Shown here: in pieces, positions 18,007-25,243 of the stretch | How positions within the stretch are numbered: position 1 is the stretch's first letter | Layout of the letters: each line of letters begins with the position of its first letter | Assembly: GCA_003132145.1 (NCBI GenBank) | Contig: PKWU01000067.1 | Span: 1 to 51,465, forward strand | Source: Granulicella sp. | GTDB lineage: Bacteria > Acidobacteriota > Terriglobia > Terriglobales > Acidobacteriaceae | DNA length: 51,465 nt | Direction of reading: 5' to 3' | Translations under genes and position numbers: made by a program | The notes under the pieces: model-generated | What the model was told of the DNA's origin: nothing | Databases searched by the model: none | Seen by the model: only the letters and a program-made list of their open reading frames with translations

Positions 18007-18348
18007 CTACGCCGCGCCAACCACCATCACCCGCCCCGCGCCCCGGTTCGCCGCGCGCGGACGAATCTCGATCACCACATCGTGTTGCAGCGCCGTGGCG
18101 AAGTGCATCAGCCGCTCCACCGAGAACCCCTCCAGCTTGTACCCCTTCAGCGCCGAGACCTTCGGCTGATTCACGCCCAGCAGCCGCGCCGCCTCTGCCT
18201 GGGTCATCTTCCGCTTCGCCAGAATCTTGTTGATGACGGCACACAGCCGTACCTTCGCCCCCAACTCCTCTGCGTTAGGCAGCCCGAGGTCGGCAAACAC
18301 GTTCCCGCTGCTCACAGTCGCCACCACTTCACTATTTCGCTTTGCCAT
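18007..18348 (-). CDS. HigA-like XRE-family antitoxin
   Basis: A 113-residue helix-turn-helix protein of the HTH_37 type that follows Gp49-like toxins: FADLGLPNAEEL, then KRKMTQAEAARLLGVNQPKVSALKGY (recognition helix) and FSVERLMHFATALQHDVVIEI. AAGGAG stands before ATG 18348. Gene order is toxin then antitoxin, overlapping the toxin by 17 bases. It should bind and neutralise the toxin and repress the palindromic promoter at 18714-18743. Confidence 0.9.
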   Translation of the reverse strand: MAKRNSEVVATVSSGNVFADLGLPNAEELGAKVRLCAVINKILAKRKMTQAEAARLLGVNQPKVSALKGYKLEGFSVERLMHFATALQHDVVIEIRPRAANRGAGRVMVVGAA

Positions 18349-18715
18349 ATCGCTCCTTATGGTCTTCAATCGCATCCTTGAGCCGCCGCGTAATCAGTTC
18401 CCGGTCTGCCTGTGAGGTCGCAATGCCCCGTGTCGATTTCTTCTGAAACGCGTGAAGCACATACACCGCCTCCTCAAACCGGACCATGTACACAGCCCGA
18501 AATGTGTCGCCGCGATGGTCCTCAACCACCTCAAACACCCCGGAACCGTCGCCCTTCCATGGCTTGCTATCTGGATGTTTTCCGCCATGCTGCGCGGCGC
18601 TCAGCGCGTATCCGACATGTTCCTGTACCTCTGCGGGAAACCTCTCCAGGTCTTTCAGCGACGACCGTATCCAGATCAGCGGCTTCTCATCGTCTGCCAG
18701 AAACTCTCTTGTCAT
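18332..18715 (-). CDS. HigB/Gp49-like (RelE superfamily) toxin
   Basis: A 127-residue protein with the Gp49 family pattern: KPLIWIRSSLKDLERFPAEVQ, GGKHPDSKPWKG, GVFEVVEDHRGDTFRAVYMVRF and VYVLHAFQKKSTRGIAT. Known relatives are mRNA interferases of type II systems, often ribosome-dependent. The first 8 residues precede the usual family start. It is the promoter-proximal gene of the pair; a 12-bp inverted repeat overlaps its start codon. Confidence 0.9.
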   Translation of the reverse strand: MTREFLADDEKPLIWIRSSLKDLERFPAEVQEHVGYALSAAQHGGKHPDSKPWKGDGSGVFEVVEDHRGDTFRAVYMVRFEEAVYVLHAFQKKSTRGIATSQADRELITRRLKDAIEDHKERYGKAK

Positions 18716-18743
18716 AGTATATCCCAGTTCAGGGATATACTAT
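18714..18743. promoter_or_regulatory. HigBA operator palindrome over the toxin start
   Basis: Perfect 12-bp inverted repeat ATAGTATATCCC (18714-18725) and GGGATATACTAT (18732-18743) with a 6-base centre. Read on the minus strand it contains TATAGT/TATATC -10-like hexamers and ends at the toxin ATG, so an antitoxin-bound complex would shut off transcription. Confidence 0.7.
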
Positions 18744-18781
18744 ACTCCCTGAGCTTACACAAGTAATTATTGAGGCTGGCT

Positions 18782-19117
18782 CTACGCCGCGACCCCACGT
18801 GGCACTTTGCCCCAGCGGTGTTCCAGAAAATCCGGCAGATAAAGCCCATCGTCCAACTGCGGCCACCAGATGTCCACGCCATGCGGCCCAATCTGTAGGT
18901 TCGTCGCCTGTTCCACCGTGGCATTCTTCAGCTCGCCCAGCTCCTCGCGCGGGATCAGCAACCGCCGTCCATCGCTCAGCTTCAGCATCAGGAACTCCAG
19001 CCCCGGCTCACCGCGGTACGCCGCCTCCAGAATCGTTACCTCAGGCGGGGCGTTGCGCGCCTCTTCCAGCGCCGCCTCGATCTCCTCGTCAGTGGTCGTC
19101 AAAACCCAATCAGCCAT
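18782..19117 (-). CDS. DUF2442 protein, probable antitoxin partner
   Basis: A 111-residue protein. The C-terminal half is a DUF2442 domain (LEFLMLKLSDGRRLLIPREEL, then LQIGPHGVDIWWPQLDDGLYLPDFL); the N-terminus is an acidic helix. DUF2442 genes are regularly paired with DUF4160 genes in putative toxin-antitoxin modules; which partner is toxic is inferred, not shown. It overlaps the upstream DUF4160 gene by 8 bases. Confidence 0.85.
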   Translation of the reverse strand: MADWVLTTTDEEIEAALEEARNAPPEVTILEAAYRGEPGLEFLMLKLSDGRRLLIPREELGELKNATVEQATNLQIGPHGVDIWWPQLDDGLYLPDFLEHRWGKVPRGVAA

Positions 19118-19361
19118 TGATGATCCTCCAAAGCTCCATCAGCTCCGCAGCGTGTTTGGTCGCCGTGTTCAGGATATGGTTCACGTCCGACTGCTTGCCG
19201 TTCGGAGGACGAATCGCCTTCGGCCTGTGCGCCAATCGTACCGTTCCGTTCACCAGCTCCACAAGCACTTCGACACCCGCATATCGCCCATGCACATGCG
19301 GCGGCAGGTGGTCGTGCGAGTACGCGAGAAACCACACGCCGTCAAACGTCTTCGTGCCCAC
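19110..19361 (-). CDS. DUF4160 protein, probable toxin partner
   Basis: An 83-residue DUF4160 protein: FLAYSHDHLPPHVHGRYAG is the family's signature histidine-rich segment, followed by KQSDVNHILNTATKHAAELMELW. GTG 19361 is the likely start; minus-strand TAAAGT (19373-19368) ends 6 bases upstream and AAGGG lies close. First gene of a two-gene operon with DUF2442. The conserved His-containing motif suggests a nucleic-acid-acting or metal-dependent activity, but none is established here. Confidence 0.85.
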   Translation of the reverse strand: MGTKTFDGVWFLAYSHDHLPPHVHGRYAGVEVLVELVNGTVRLAHRPKAIRPPNGKQSDVNHILNTATKHAAELMELWRIING

Positions 19362-19410
19362 ACCCTTACTTTAGCCCCGCCACCCTGCCCAGCAAAGGAA
19401 AATCGTCGGG

Positions 19411-19450
19411 TGGGTGCCCCAACCCTCGATTCTGAGATGGGTGCATCGCG
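19411..19450. repeat. Dispersed GGGTGCCCCA repeat, copy 3 (39-bp direct repeat partner)
   Basis: 19412-19450 matches 17883-17921 at 37 of 39 positions in the same orientation, so the pair brackets the HigBA and DUF4160/DUF2442 modules. TAGAAT (19452-19457) follows directly and may serve brnT, with TTCTGA inside the repeat as a possible -35. Confidence 0.85.
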
Positions 19451-19475
19451 CTAGAATGTCACAGACAACAAACGT

Positions 19476-19763
19476 ATGGCATTCCCCCGCCTCAACTTCG
19501 AGTTCGATCCGGCCAAAGCCGCCAGCAATCTTACCAAGCATGGCGTCTCCTTCGATGAAGCCGTAACTGTCTTCGACGATCCGCTCAGCTCCACCCTGCC
19601 AGACGACCAGCACTCCGAAGACGAGCATCGATTCATCACCGTCGGCCTATCTTCAAAGCAACGTCTCCTCTTCGTCGTTTACACTGAGACAGACTCTCGA
19701 ATCCGGCTCATCGGAGCCAGACTCACCACTGCAACCGAGAGAGAACAATATGAGCAAAGCTAA
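19476..19763 (+). CDS. brnT: BrnT-type toxin, copy 1
   Basis: A 95-residue RelE-fold ribonuclease toxin. Diagnostic features are FEFDPAKAASNLTKHGVSFDEA at the N-terminus, the mid-region DEHRFITVGLSSKQRLLFVVYTE, and the C-terminal RLIGARLTTATEREQYE with the RxxxxxExxxYE pattern. Known BrnT is neutralised by BrnA encoded next to it. It overlaps the downstream antitoxin gene by 14 bases, exactly as in the second copy at 24483-24773. A TAGAAT hexamer at 19452 lies 18 bases upstream of the start. Confidence 0.93.
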   Translation: MAFPRLNFEFDPAKAASNLTKHGVSFDEAVTVFDDPLSSTLPDDQHSEDEHRFITVGLSSKQRLLFVVYTETDSRIRLIGARLTTATEREQYEQS

Positions 19764-19995
19764 CCAACTCGATCCGCTCGCGCCACGCCCCAACCTCGAT
19801 TTCAGCAAAGGCGTACGCGGTAAATACGCCAACCGCCTGAAGCAGGGGACAAACCTCGCGATCATCGACCTGGACCTGCTCGACACCTTCCCCGACTCTG
19901 AGTCCGTCAACGAAGCTCTTCGCACGTTGAAGAAGATCGCCGCCCGCTCCGTCCGCTCCGCCCCACGACACCGCAAGACTGCCGCTGCACAATAG
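19750..19995 (+). CDS. BrnA-position antitoxin, copy 1
   Basis: An 81-residue basic protein. The core FSKGVRGKYANRLKQGTNLAII is the FSKG(V/I)RGK-type segment found in proteins encoded next to BrnT toxins. LLDTFPDSESVNEALRTL looks like a CopG/ribbon-helix-helix dimerisation part. The tail is Arg/Lys/Ala-rich. It shares GKYAN.LKQGTN and FPDS.SVN.AL with the gene at 24218-24496, making the two antitoxins paralogues. Expected to bind toxin and the operon promoter. Confidence 0.85.
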   Translation: MSKANQLDPLAPRPNLDFSKGVRGKYANRLKQGTNLAIIDLDLLDTFPDSESVNEALRTLKKIAARSVRSAPRHRKTAAAQ

Positions 19996-20104
19996 GCCGA
20001 TCACTGCATTCATCGTGTATTTGCGATGCATGGGCATCATGTCTGCGCAACCACTCCCGCTCCATCCCCGCGCGCCGCATCGCAACTGGTATCCTCAACC
20101 TGCG

Positions 20105-23100
20105 ATGGCAACTGAATCCCGCACCTCCAAAACTCCCGCCGCCAAGCCTCCCATCTATCTCCTCGATTCGATGGCCTTCATCTTCCGCGCCTATCACGCC
20201 ATGCAGCGCCAGCGCCCCATGACCACGCGCACCGGCATCCCCACCGCGGCCACCTACGTCTTCGTCAACATGATCAACAAGCTGCGCAAGGACTTCGCCC
20301 CGCAACTCCTGGCCGCCGTATACGACCTCCACGGTCCCGTCTTCCGCGACGAGCGCGCCCGCGAGATGAAGCCCCTGCGCCGGTGGAACGCGAAGACGCA
20401 GCAGTTCGACGAGGTGGACTACGCCGGCTACAAGGCCAACCGCGCCGAGACGCCGCCTGACCTCATCCAGCAGCTCCCCTACATCCGCCGCGCGCTCGAA
20501 GCCTTCCGCATTCCCATCCTCAGCTACGAGGGCTTCGAGGCCGACGACGTCATCGGCACGCTCGCCGCGAAGCTCTCCGCGCTCGGCCATCGCGTCTTCG
20601 TCGTCAGCTCCGACAAGGACATGATGCAGCTCGTCACGCCCGAGGTCAGCATCCTCAATCCAACCAAGGACAACCTCGTCCTCGATCCCGCCGGCGTCGA
20701 GAGCGTCCTCGGCGTCCCACCCGAGCGCGTCATCGACGTGATGGCTCTGCGCGGCGACGCAGTGGACAACATCCCCGGCGCGCCCGGCATCGGCGACAAA
20801 GGCTCCGTCGAGCTGATCCAGCAGTTCGGCAGCGTGGAGGCCGCGCTCGACGCCGCAGTCTCCACTCCCGACTCGATCAAACGCAAGACGTACCGCGAAT
20901 CGTTACAAAATAATCGCGAGAATATTTTGCTCTCGAAGGAGCTGGTGACAATTCACACCGCCGTCCCCATTGAGTTTTCCCTCGATGCGATGCGCACCCA
21001 GCCCGTCGACAACGCCGCCTGCCGCGAGCTCTTCAGCGAACTCGAATTCACCATCATGCTCCAGGCCCTCGCCCCCGCCGCCGACAACACTGCTATCGAG
21101 TACAACCTCAGTCCCACCGCCGCCCAGTTCGCCGCGCTCCTGGCGAGCGCGCGGGAACAGGCAACGAAGGGCAGGGAACAGACATCAGAGAACAGCGAAC
21201 AGAAGCCCGCGCCGCGCGGCTTGGCGATTGCGATTTTTGAAGATGCCCGAGCAATTTCGGAAGAACTTTCCGCCGATTCCGATCCAGAGTCCAGCGAAGC
21301 CGAGCCCGAACCGCCCCCCGCCGAGACGATGTACATGTTCGCCGCACCGCCGTCCGCGCCGTCTCCCACCCCCGCGCCCGCGCCCGCAGACGCAGCAATC
21401 CGCCTCGGCCTAGCCATCGACGGCGCCTCCGCCATCGAGACCACCCTCGACGCACCCAACCTCCGCGCCGCGCTCGAAGACGCAACCCTCCCCAAGCTCG
21501 TCCACGATCTCAAGTCTGTCCTCCGCGCGCTCGCCCCGCACAACATCATCCTGCGCGGCGACATCACCGACGTCATGTTGCAGAGCTACCTCATCAATCC
21601 CACGCACGCCTCGCACACGCTCGTCGACATCGCCGCCCGTTCAACAAATCGCGCATTAATTCATCAGCCCACCAAGTCCAATCCCACCGACCCCAATCGC
21701 CTTCCCGAAGCCGCCGCCGCCATCGTCCGTCTCGCCCGCGTCTTCGCCGATCAGATGGCCGAAAGCGACGCCGCCTTCTCTGCATCGTCATCCTCCACCA
21801 CTAATTTGTCATCCCCTAGCACAGCGGATTCGTCATCCCACAGCAACCCTTTATTGTCATCCCGCAGCGCAGCGGAGGGATCTGCTTCACCAACCACCGC
21901 ACACCCGCTCCTCCACCTCTACCGCACCATGGATCTCCCACTCGTCCCCGTCCTCCTGCGCATGGAGCAGGCCGGCGTCCGCATCGACACGGCTGTCCTC
22001 TCCGCCATGTCCACCCGCCTCGCCGTCGAGATGGACACGCTCGCCGAGCGCATCTTCACCTCCTCCGGCCATCGCTTCAATCTCAACTCGCCCAAGCAGC
22101 TCGGCGACGTGCTCTTCAACCGGATGCTTCTCCCCAAGCCCTCCAAGCACGGCAAGGGCAAGGTCATCTCCACCGCGCAGGATGTGCTGGAAGAGTTGGC
22201 CGAGCATCACCCCGTCCCCGCGCTCGTCCTCGAGCATCGCCAACTCGCTAAGCTCCGGTCTACCTATCTGGATTCACTCCCCAACCTCGTCGACTCCGAA
22301 GGCCGCGTCCACACCACCTTCAACCAGGTTGGCACGGCCACCGGCCGCCTCTCGTCCACCAATCCCAATCTGCAAAACATCCCCGTCCGCACCGCGCTCG
22401 GCCGGGAGATTCGCGCCGCCTTCATCCCCGCCCCCGGCAACCTGCTCCTCTCCGCCGACTACTCGCAGATCGAGCTACGCCTCATGGCCCACTTCTCGCA
22501 GGACCCGCTGCTGCTCAACGCCTACCGCACCGGGCAGGACATCCACACCCTCACCGCGTCGGAGGTCTTCGGCATCCCCGTCGCCCAGCTCGACAAGGAG
22601 ACGCGCGCCCGCGCCAAGGCCGTCAACTTCGGCATCGTCTACGGCATCTCGCCCTTCGGCCTGGCCGCACAGCTCGGCATCGACCAGAAGATCGCCAGGC
22701 AATATATAGAGACCTACTTTGCCCGTTACGCCGGCGTCCGCGCGTTTATAGACCGCACGCTCGAAGCCGTCCGCCGCGACCAGTCCGTCCGCACCTACTT
22801 CGGTCGCGTCCGCCCCATCCCAGACATCTCTTCGCGCAACCCCAATCAGCGAGGCTTCGCCGAGCGCACCGCCATCAACACGCCCCTGCAGGGCACCGCC
22901 GCCGACCTCATCAAGCTGGCCATGATCCGCATCGACGCCGAGATCGCCGCGCGCAAGCTCCGCTCCCGCATGACCCTCCAGATCCACGACGAACTCCTCT
23001 TCGACGTCCTCCCCGCCGAGGCCGATGAACTCCACGCCCTGGTCAAGCAAGAGATGGAACACGTCGCCACCTTCACCGTCCCCATCCTCGCCGAACTCGG

Positions 23101-23131
23101 CCTCGGCCCCAACTGGCGCGACATCAAGTAG
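20105..23131 (+). CDS. polA: DNA polymerase I, proofreading domain degenerate, with low-complexity insert
   Basis: About 1008 residues from ATG 20105 (TATCCT at 20090-20095 lies 9 bases upstream; longer in-frame starts exist). The 5'-3' exonuclease is intact (SFEADDV-type GFEADDVIGTLAAKL, VSSDKDMMQLV, RGDAVDNIPGAPGIG). The polymerase is intact: motif A DYSQIELRLMAHFS, motif B RAKAVNFGIVYGIS, motif C QIHDELLFDV. The 3'-5' exonuclease fold is recognisable but lacks DxE and the other metal-binding Asp residues (KLVHDLKSV where KxxQNLKYD is usual). Longer than E. coli Pol I (928) because of two Pro/Ser/Ala-rich inserts near residues 350-430 and 555-600. Confidence 0.95.
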   Translation: MATESRTSKTPAAKPPIYLLDSMAFIFRAYHAMQRQRPMTTRTGIPTAATYVFVNMINKLRKDFAPQLLAAVYDLHGPVFRDERAREMKPLRRWNAKTQQFDEVDYAGYKANRAETPPDLIQQLPYIRRALEAFRIPILSYEGFEADDVIGTLAAKLSALGHRVFVVSSDKDMMQLVTPEVSILNPTKDNLVLDPAGVESVLGVPPERVIDVMALRGDAVDNIPGAPGIGDKGSVELIQQFGSVEAALDAAVSTPDSIKRKTYRESLQNNRENILLSKELVTIHTAVPIEFSLDAMRTQPVDNAACRELFSELEFTIMLQALAPAADNTAIEYNLSPTAAQFAALLASAREQATKGREQTSENSEQKPAPRGLAIAIFEDARAISEELSADSDPESSEAEPEPPPAETMYMFAAPPSAPSPTPAPAPADAAIRLGLAIDGASAIETTLDAPNLRAALEDATLPKLVHDLKSVLRALAPHNIILRGDITDVMLQSYLINPTHASHTLVDIAARSTNRALIHQPTKSNPTDPNRLPEAAAAIVRLARVFADQMAESDAAFSASSSSTTNLSSPSTADSSSHSNPLLSSRSAAEGSASPTTAHPLLHLYRTMDLPLVPVLLRMEQAGVRIDTAVLSAMSTRLAVEMDTLAERIFTSSGHRFNLNSPKQLGDVLFNRMLLPKPSKHGKGKVISTAQDVLEELAEHHPVPALVLEHRQLAKLRSTYLDSLPNLVDSEGRVHTTFNQVGTATGRLSSTNPNLQNIPVRTALGREIRAAFIPAPGNLLLSADYSQIELRLMAHFSQDPLLLNAYRTGQDIHTLTASEVFGIPVAQLDKETRARAKAVNFGIVYGISPFGLAAQLGIDQKIARQYIETYFARYAGVRAFIDRTLEAVRRDQSVRTYFGRVRPIPDISSRNPNQRGFAERTAINTPLQGTAADLIKLAMIRIDAEIAARKLRSRMTLQIHDELLFDVLPAEADELHALVKQEMEHVATFTVPILAELGLGPNWRDIK
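21785..21885 (+). repeat. GTCATCC-type repeats captured inside polA
   Basis: GTCATCC recurs at 21787, 21808, 21832 and 21856, spacings 21, 24 and 24, all multiples of three. The last copy continues as CGCAGCGCAGCGGAGGGATC, the form of an intergenic hairpin repeat. Translated, it gives a Ser-rich linker between the dead exonuclease and the polymerase domain. Confidence 0.75.
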
Positions 23132-23252
23132 TTGACAGAGCAGATGGCAGGGTTTGGCGTCAGTAGTGGATCATTTTGAACCCTAGGCCATCCCAACAAC
23201 CAACAGGTAAAACCCTCGACGTGATGTGGTACATAGTGAGAGTATTGTGGGC

Positions 23253-24059
23253 ATGGACATTCTCCTATTTGTTCTGTTTGCCGGATTGCAGCTGGTTTTG
23301 GCAGGGCTGGGAGTGTATGTGTCCTTAAAACCCCAACCACCTGAGTATCATCGGCGCCTCATCGTGGTGTTTATACTTCTGGCATTACTAACAATAATCG
23401 TTGGTGTGTTTCAGCAAGAACGTGCTGGTCACGAGCAGTCTAAACTTGAAGCCCAACTGACAGCAATTAATACTGGGAATAAACAGATTTCATCAAAGAT
23501 CGACAGTTTTATCCCCAAGAATGAACCCACTCGGGTTATCACCTCTGGCAGTCCGATTCCCACAGTAGTTGAAGTCACTAAACCCAAAGGTTCCATATCC
23601 AAACATGCGTCGACAACGCCCCCAGCAAATAATAATGAAGACCAGCAAGTTATAGATCAGCTTAAGGGGATCATCGCATCACAAAAACCATGGGGAATGA
23701 CTCAAGACCAGCTAGTTACTCTTAGCAAGGCAATGAGCGCCTACGCGTCCCAGGAAGATCGAGGGGATTTGATTACAGCGATGATGAATGACCCTGATAG
23801 CCAGCGCTTTGGCAATCAATTGGTTGGAGCATTCAAGGCATCAGGATGGCAATTGACTGGGTCTGGTATTAATTTGGCGATATTTAGTGGAACACCCAAA
23901 GGAATCATTGTTGTGGTCAACTCTCAGCAGGCAAACCCTCCTGGACTACAAGAATTTGTGGGTATACTCAAGTCGGCAGGGATACAAGTAACTGGAGAGG
24001 TCGATACCAAAGAGCCGTCCAATAAGTTCCGAATCATAGTCGGAGCTAGGCCGGATTAG
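23253..24059 (+). CDS. Unknown membrane protein with two N-terminal spans
   Basis: A 268-residue protein not recognised. ATG 23253 gives MDILLFVLFAGLQLVLAG, a span at about 3-24, then a second at about 37-57 (LIVVFILLALLTIIVGVF). Then a short coiled coil, a Thr/Pro-rich linker, and a soluble C-terminal domain with VIDQLKGIIASQKPWGMTQ and a final beta-alpha unit (GLQEFVGILKSAGIQVTGEV). The C-terminal part looks like proteins that monitor two related sub-domains, but no family is assigned. Much more AT-rich than polA upstream; probably acquired with the island. A longer frame from GTG 23226 is possible. Confidence 0.7.
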   Translation: MDILLFVLFAGLQLVLAGLGVYVSLKPQPPEYHRRLIVVFILLALLTIIVGVFQQERAGHEQSKLEAQLTAINTGNKQISSKIDSFIPKNEPTRVITSGSPIPTVVEVTKPKGSISKHASTTPPANNNEDQQVIDQLKGIIASQKPWGMTQDQLVTLSKAMSAYASQEDRGDLITAMMNDPDSQRFGNQLVGAFKASGWQLTGSGINLAIFSGTPKGIIVVVNSQQANPPGLQEFVGILKSAGIQVTGEVDTKEPSNKFRIIVGARPD

Positions 24060-24061
24060 AG

Positions 24062-24130
24062 CCGGGTGCCCCATTTATCGCGTCTTTGTCTCATGCGATC
24101 GGGGTCCCCGGCGAGCTTGTTCGCTGGGGT
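24062..24130. repeat. Dispersed GGGTGCCCCA composite repeat, copy 4
   Basis: CCGGGTGCCCCATTTATCGC, then GGGGTCCCCGGCGAGC (24101-24116) and CTGGGGT. It has the same two-part order as the copy at 17881-17972 and, like it, lies just beyond the 3' end of a minus-strand antitoxin gene. Confidence 0.7.
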
Positions 24131-24178
24131 GAGGATGAGTGGGCAGGCGCCCCGCGCGAACCGCTCTCCCACCCCCCA

Positions 24179-24212
24179 GCCCTAAAATCTCGCCCGCAGC
24201 TCGAAGCTCTGC
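24179..24212. repeat. 34-bp direct repeat, left copy
   Basis: Starts GCCCTAAAATCTCGC and ends AGCTCGAAGCTCTGC. It matches 24872-24905 at 33 of 34 positions in the same orientation, 693 bp apart. The pair exactly brackets the second BrnT module. Confidence 0.9.
24182..24211 (-). pseudogene. Remnant of the 3' end of the TumA-like gene
   Basis: On the minus strand this reads QSFELRARF then stop, identical to the last nine residues of the antitoxin encoded at 24875-25243. No further homology is visible upstream of the Gln codon. It lies 6 bp downstream of the second BrnA-position gene. Confidence 0.75.
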
Positions 24213-24217
24213 CAGCC

Positions 24218-24496
24218 TCAGCGCGCGGCTTGGCGGGTCTGGATGCCGACGCGGGGATCGAACTCGGGCGCGGCGGAGGTTGCGGGACGACGGCGGGCGC
24301 GGACGCGGGTCGCCGCCGACTGGACCTGGTCGTTGATGGCGAGGAAGGCGTGCAGCGCCCGGTTCACCGACGCCGAGTCCGGGAAGAACGGCATCAGCGC
24401 CGGGTCGAGGACGACCACGTTGGTTCCCTGCTTCAGCAGGTTGGCGTACTTGCCGCGTGTGATGGTGGGCTTGGCTGCGCTCTCAGGCTTCTTCAT
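24218..24496 (-). CDS. BrnA-position antitoxin, copy 2
   Basis: A 92-residue basic protein paralogous to the gene at 19750: TRGKYANLLKQGTNVVVLD and FFPDSASVNRALHAFL align with the first copy, while the Arg/Ala-rich tail (VRARRRPATSAAPEFDPR) differs. It follows the BrnT toxin with a 14-base overlap, the same as copy 1. It lies inside the segment bounded by the 34-bp direct repeats, and its stop is 6 bp from the remnant of the neighbouring antitoxin gene. Confidence 0.85.
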   Translation of the reverse strand: MKKPESAAKPTITRGKYANLLKQGTNVVVLDPALMPFFPDSASVNRALHAFLAINDQVQSAATRVRARRRPATSAAPEFDPRVGIQTRQAAR

Positions 24497-24773
24497 AGAG
24501 GTCTCGTTCGGCCGGGGTCGCGGGCCGCGCGCTGATGATACGGATCAGTCCGTCTTCCTCATTATGAACCACAAAGAGGAGACGGAGCGAGGTGGAAAGT
24601 CCAAGGTTGACGAATCGATCATCGCCCGGCTGCGAGTGGTCCACGTCATGCCAGCTCGCCGCGTTCGGGTCATAGAAGCTGGTAACGGCCTCGTCAAAGG
24701 AAACGCCGTGCTGATTCAGGTTGATGGCGGCTTTGTCTGGGTCGAACTCGAATCTGAGGAAGGGAATTGACAT
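24483..24773 (-). CDS. brnT: BrnT-type toxin, copy 2
   Basis: A 96-residue BrnT-type protein: FEFDPDKAAINLNQHGVSFDEA, GDDRFVNLGLSTSLRLLFVVHNE and RIISARPATPAERDLYE match the family and copy 1 position by position. Both catalytic-type basic residues near the C-terminus are kept, so it should be active. Minus-strand TAGAAC ends 6 bases before the ATG. Opposite orientation to copy 1, with polA and the unknown membrane protein gene between them. Divergence between copies argues against a very recent duplication. Confidence 0.92.
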   Translation of the reverse strand: MSIPFLRFEFDPDKAAINLNQHGVSFDEAVTSFYDPNAASWHDVDHSQPGDDRFVNLGLSTSLRLLFVVHNEEDGLIRIISARPATPAERDLYEEA

Positions 24774-24871
24774 GCCGGTGTTCTACACCTGGTTGCATGA
24801 ATCTCGGTTGCAGCCTGAGCGATCCCGCAACAGCATTGAAGGAAGATGCAACAGGAGCATGGTATCAGACG

Positions 24872-24905
24872 GCCCTAAAATCTCGCACGCAGCTCGAAGC
24901 TCTGC
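24872..24905. repeat. 34-bp direct repeat, right copy
   Basis: Forms the last codons and stop of the TumA-like antitoxin gene (stop at 24875-24877). One mismatch (A for C) to the left copy at 24179-24212. A target at the 3' end of a gene, reconstituted by the inserted segment, is the pattern left by site-specific integration. Confidence 0.9.
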
Positions 24906-25243
24906 GCCACCGGCTCCACGATCTTCACCCGCCCATGCCCCGGATTGATCGCCTGCCGCGTGCGCAGCACTCCTGCCTGCTCCAGCTTCTGCACATCGCG
25001 CCGCACCGACTTCGTATCGCGCTTCAGCGCCGCCGCCAGCTCGCTCACCGAGTAGACCTTCCCCTGTGCCGCCTTGAACAGCCGCATCCTCTCGGCCGTC
25101 AGGCACTCCAGCATCTCCAGCGGAGACTCGAAGTTGATTGTCATCTCCGGCTCCAGCAACTCTTTCCGCGACAGTCGTTCCGCCCGCTCACGGCCCCGCT
25201 CTGCCCATCCCTCGAATCCATCCGCCCGTATCGTCAACTTCAT
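24875..25243 (-). CDS. TumA-like winged-helix antitoxin (HVO_A0114-type)
   Basis: A 122-residue DNA-binding protein: FESPLEMLECLTAERMRLFKAAQ followed by a winged helix (YSVSELAAALKRDTKSVRRDVQKLEQAGVL) and a C-terminal strand. This family is regularly encoded after TumE-type toxins. Its start overlaps the toxin stop (ATGA, 25240-25243), so expression is coupled. Its final codons are duplicated at 24182-24211. Expected to repress its own promoter and neutralise the toxin. Confidence 0.88.
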   Translation of the reverse strand: MKLTIRADGFEGWAERGRERAERLSRKELLEPEMTINFESPLEMLECLTAERMRLFKAAQGKVYSVSELAAALKRDTKSVRRDVQKLEQAGVLRTRQAINPGHGRVKIVEPVAQSFELRARF

